DNA of 64,000 nucleotides from Mycolicibacterium iranicum. GTDB lineage: Bacteria > Actinomycetota > Actinomycetes > Mycobacteriales > Mycobacteriaceae. The notes under the pieces are model-generated. The model saw only the letters and a list, made by a program, of their open reading frames with translations. It did not search any database and was not told the DNA's origin. A program made the translations under genes and the position numbers. Position 1 is the first letter of the stretch, and each line of letters starts with the position of its first letter. Positions 62,402-64,000 of this stretch are shown here, piece by piece. The stretch is taken from assembly GCF_002101705.1 (NCBI RefSeq), contig NZ_LQPC01000049.1:1-64000 (forward strand), in the 5' to 3' direction.

Positions 62402-64000
62402 TCAGCAGGTGACGTCGGGCGTCGGCACACACTCCTCGACAGGAGCGGCAGGCTCGACCACCTCGGGCTGAGGCGCATCTTCGGGCGCCGGGTTCGGCTG
62501 CTGCGCTTCAGACGGCTCGGGCTGCGGTTCCGGCTGCGGTTCGGGCTCGGGCTGAGGTTGCGGCTCGGGTTCCGGTTGAGGTTGCGGCTCCGGATCCGGC
62601 TGGGGCTCGGGCTGAGGCTCGGGCTCGGGTTCCGGTTCGGGCTGAGGTTCCGGTTCGGGCTCGGGTTCTGGAGTGGGCGACGGGCTCGGCGACGGCGAGG
62701 GGCTCGGAGTCGGCGAAGGCGTCGGAGTCGGCGAGGGCGACGGAGCGGCGGGCGGCGGTGCTGCCGGCAACGGAACGGGCTGCGGCGCGGCCTGCTTTGT
62801 CACCACCCGCTGCGGCGGCGGCGCCTGGGGAGCCGCCTGGACCACGCGCGGTGCCGGGGCATCCGCGACGACAGTCTCGGTGACGACCGCGGGCGGCGGC
62901 GTAGACACCTCGACCGGCGCCTCCACCGGCTTGGTCACGACCGGCGTCGCCAGATTCGACGCGCCCGCTTCCGCCGGTCCTGCCGGCCCGACATGAGACG
63001 TCAAAACCAGTCCAGTTGTCGCCAACGCGGCGAAACATGCTGCAATGCCGAACAATACGCCAGGCCGCCGATACCACGCCAAGGGCTCCAGGTCGACGGC
63101 ATCGGCCTCGGGTTCGAAGTGGACATCGGGTCGCGCGTACGACGTGTCGTACACGAGGTCCGCCTCGGGCGCCGCCAGGTCGACAGTCTCCTGCGACCAC
63201 GCGAGCTGCGGCACAGCCGCCGCCATCGTCGCCTGAGCCGTCGTGAGCGGAGCACCAGCAGGGGCCAACATAGTGTGTGCCTCGTGCTCGCCAGCGCGCG
63301 CCGCCATCAACTCCGCACCGATCGCCGCCACGGCCGCAGCATGCGGAACGGTGACGACCGGACGCCGCAGCGCCTCGGAAAGCCGTTGCGTGACAAGCGG
63401 TATGCGAGCACCTCCGCCGACCGTCGCGATCGCCGAGAGCTGCGCGGGGGCTACTCCGTGGCGGTAGAGCGTGCTCACCAACACCTCGATGAAGTGGTCG
63501 AGCGGACCGGCGATCAGTTCGACGATCTCGGGTCGTGTGAGCCGCACGGTGGTACCGCCACTGACGAAACTGGTTGCGGTATCGAACGACAACCGCTCCT
63601 TGGCCGCCCGGGACTGATCGCGAAGATCATGCAGCGCCGCGACCTCCGCCGTGCCCGCGGGCTCAGCATCGATACCGGCGAGCACATGCTGCAGCACGGC
63701 GCGGTCGGCGAGATCTCCGGAGAAGCCCTCCACCCGGATCGTTTCCCCGATGGCGGCGAAGCCGGCCGAGGCATCGACGAGGGTGATACTGCTTGCCGCC
63801 GCACCGAAGTCGCACAGTGCTACCACCCCGTGCGCGGGCAGTCCGGGATTGGCGTGCAACGCAGTCAGCGCCGCAGCCGCATCCGAGACCACGGTCAGAT
63901 GCGGAACGGCGGCGCGCAGCGCCGCTACGACCGGATCCGGCCAGTACGCGGGAACGGCGACGGCACAGACATCGGGCCGCCGCTGCGGGCGGGCCGTTCG
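62402..64000 (-). CDS. Hsp70-like protein with a long Pro-rich C-terminal region (5' end outside the window)
   Basis: The last 532 residues of a longer protein; the frame stays open to the right edge. The N-terminal part shown is an Hsp70/actin-type ATPase half with VALCDFGAAASSITLVD (phosphate-2-like), a helical insert with RAAKERLSFDTATSFV, and the adenosine motif ATVGGGARIPLVTQRL. One transmembrane helix follows (FGIAACFAALATTGLVLTS), then about 190 residues dominated by Pro-Glu, Pro-Gln and Ser-Pro repeats, ending in two Cys (EECVPTPDVTC). It has no peptide-binding domain, so it is not a DnaK chaperone. It resembles mycobacterial Pro-rich proteins such as Rv2264c, from memory. Confidence 0.83.
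   Translation of the reverse strand, partial: RTARPQRRPDVCAVAVPAYWPDPVVAALRAAVPHLTVVSDAAAALTALHANPGLPAHGVVALCDFGAAASSITLVDASAGFAAIGETIRVEGFSGDLADRAVLQHVLAGIDAEPAGTAEVAALHDLRDQSRAAKERLSFDTATSFVSGGTTVRLTRPEIVELIAGPLDHFIEVLVSTLYRHGVAPAQLSAIATVGGGARIPLVTQRLSEALRRPVVTVPHAAAVAAIGAELMAARAGEHEAHTMLAPAGAPLTTAQATMAAAVPQLAWSQETVDLAAPEADLVYDTSYARPDVHFEPEADAVDLEPLAWYRRPGVLFGIAACFAALATTGLVLTSHVGPAGPAEAGASNLATPVVTKPVEAPVEVSTPPPAVVTETVVADAPAPRVVQAAPQAPPPQRVVTKQAAPQPVPLPAAPPPAAPSPSPTPTPSPTPSPSPSPSPSPTPEPEPEPEPQPEPEPEPEPQPEPQPDPEPQPQPEPEPQPQPEPEPQPEPQPEPSEAQQPNPAPEDAPQPEVVEPAAPVEECVPTPDVTC
62510..62760. repeat. Pro-rich codon repeat in the Hsp70-like gene
   Basis: On the minus strand, imperfect 6-bp units encode Ser-Pro/Thr-Pro and then Glu-Pro/Gln-Pro dipeptides for about 80 residues. 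It is the most repetitive DNA in the window and could vary in length between strains by slippage. Confidence 0.7.

Overview
The window is chromosomal DNA from a high-GC mycobacterium, most likely a fast-growing Mycolicibacterium-type species. Evidence for this is the mycobacterial gene content (TtfA-like mycolate transport factor, mycothione-reductase-like enzyme, mycothiol-type DinB protein, F420-dependent luciferase-like enzyme, DUF732, DUF3558 and DUF3151 proteins), the frequent GTG starts, the ATGA/GTGA gene overlaps and the many leaderless starts placed 6 nt after a TANNNT -10 hexamer. From memory, the gene order resembles the Rv0350-Rv0391 part of the M. tuberculosis chromosome, with rearrangements; pyrE and mgtE, which I would expect beside Rv0381c and fba, are not in this window.

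Layout. 1-3.7 kb: a tightly coupled minus-strand operon purT, membrane protein, rhodanese, metZ and a small conserved gene. 3.8-8.0 kb: an SDR gene fragment, a divergent marR/MMPL efflux pair around a nested operator, then a P450 with its 3Fe-4S ferredoxin. 8.0-11.7 kb: a purA operon with a thioesterase, a diguanylate cyclase and a membrane protein. 11.8-16.5 kb: Rv0358-like protein, site-2-type protease, CDF metal exporter with a probable metalloregulator operator, DUF3151, Rv0361-like protein and fba.

17-22.3 kb is the most interesting region. A 918-residue ATP-binding LuxR-type regulator is surrounded by four small genes: a DUF732 secreted protein, a DUF4242-like protein, a CAP-like secreted protein and a DUF3558 lipoprotein. 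Each of the four has the same 18-bp box (TAGGG-N5-CCCKATTT) exactly 20 bp upstream of a TANNNT hexamer, so the box lies at about -43. This looks like a compact, self-contained regulon for exported proteins, and I know of no description of it.

22.3-32.9 kb: zinc alcohol dehydrogenase, DedA, remains of a deleted tetR/MFS pair, an NhaA-DsbA fusion with a GH76 enzyme, a tetR/MFS efflux operon, then ttfA, SDR, lipoprotein and SPOUT methyltransferase. 33-49.4 kb: the HspR heat-shock genes (clpB; dnaK-grpE-dnaJ1-hspR) with HAIR operators. Between the two heat-shock loci are CYTH, GtrA, VOC, ABM, GAP, TetR and ABC-2-like genes, a type II flavohemoglobin, an aldose epimerase and a DoxX protein. 49.4-54.4 kb: an allantoin utilisation cluster (allantoicase, PuuE allantoinase, allantoin/hydantoin racemase, NCS1 permease, GntR regulator). 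54.5-64 kb: a lipoprotein, a coupled mycothione-reductase-like/zwf/GH15 operon behind a SigF-like promoter, a mycothiol-type DinB protein and an LLM oxidoreductase. The window ends with two Thr-rich one-helix proteins and a Pro-rich Hsp70-like protein that runs off the edge.

I saw no rRNA or tRNA gene, insertion sequence, CRISPR array or prophage. All functions are inferred from sequence only.
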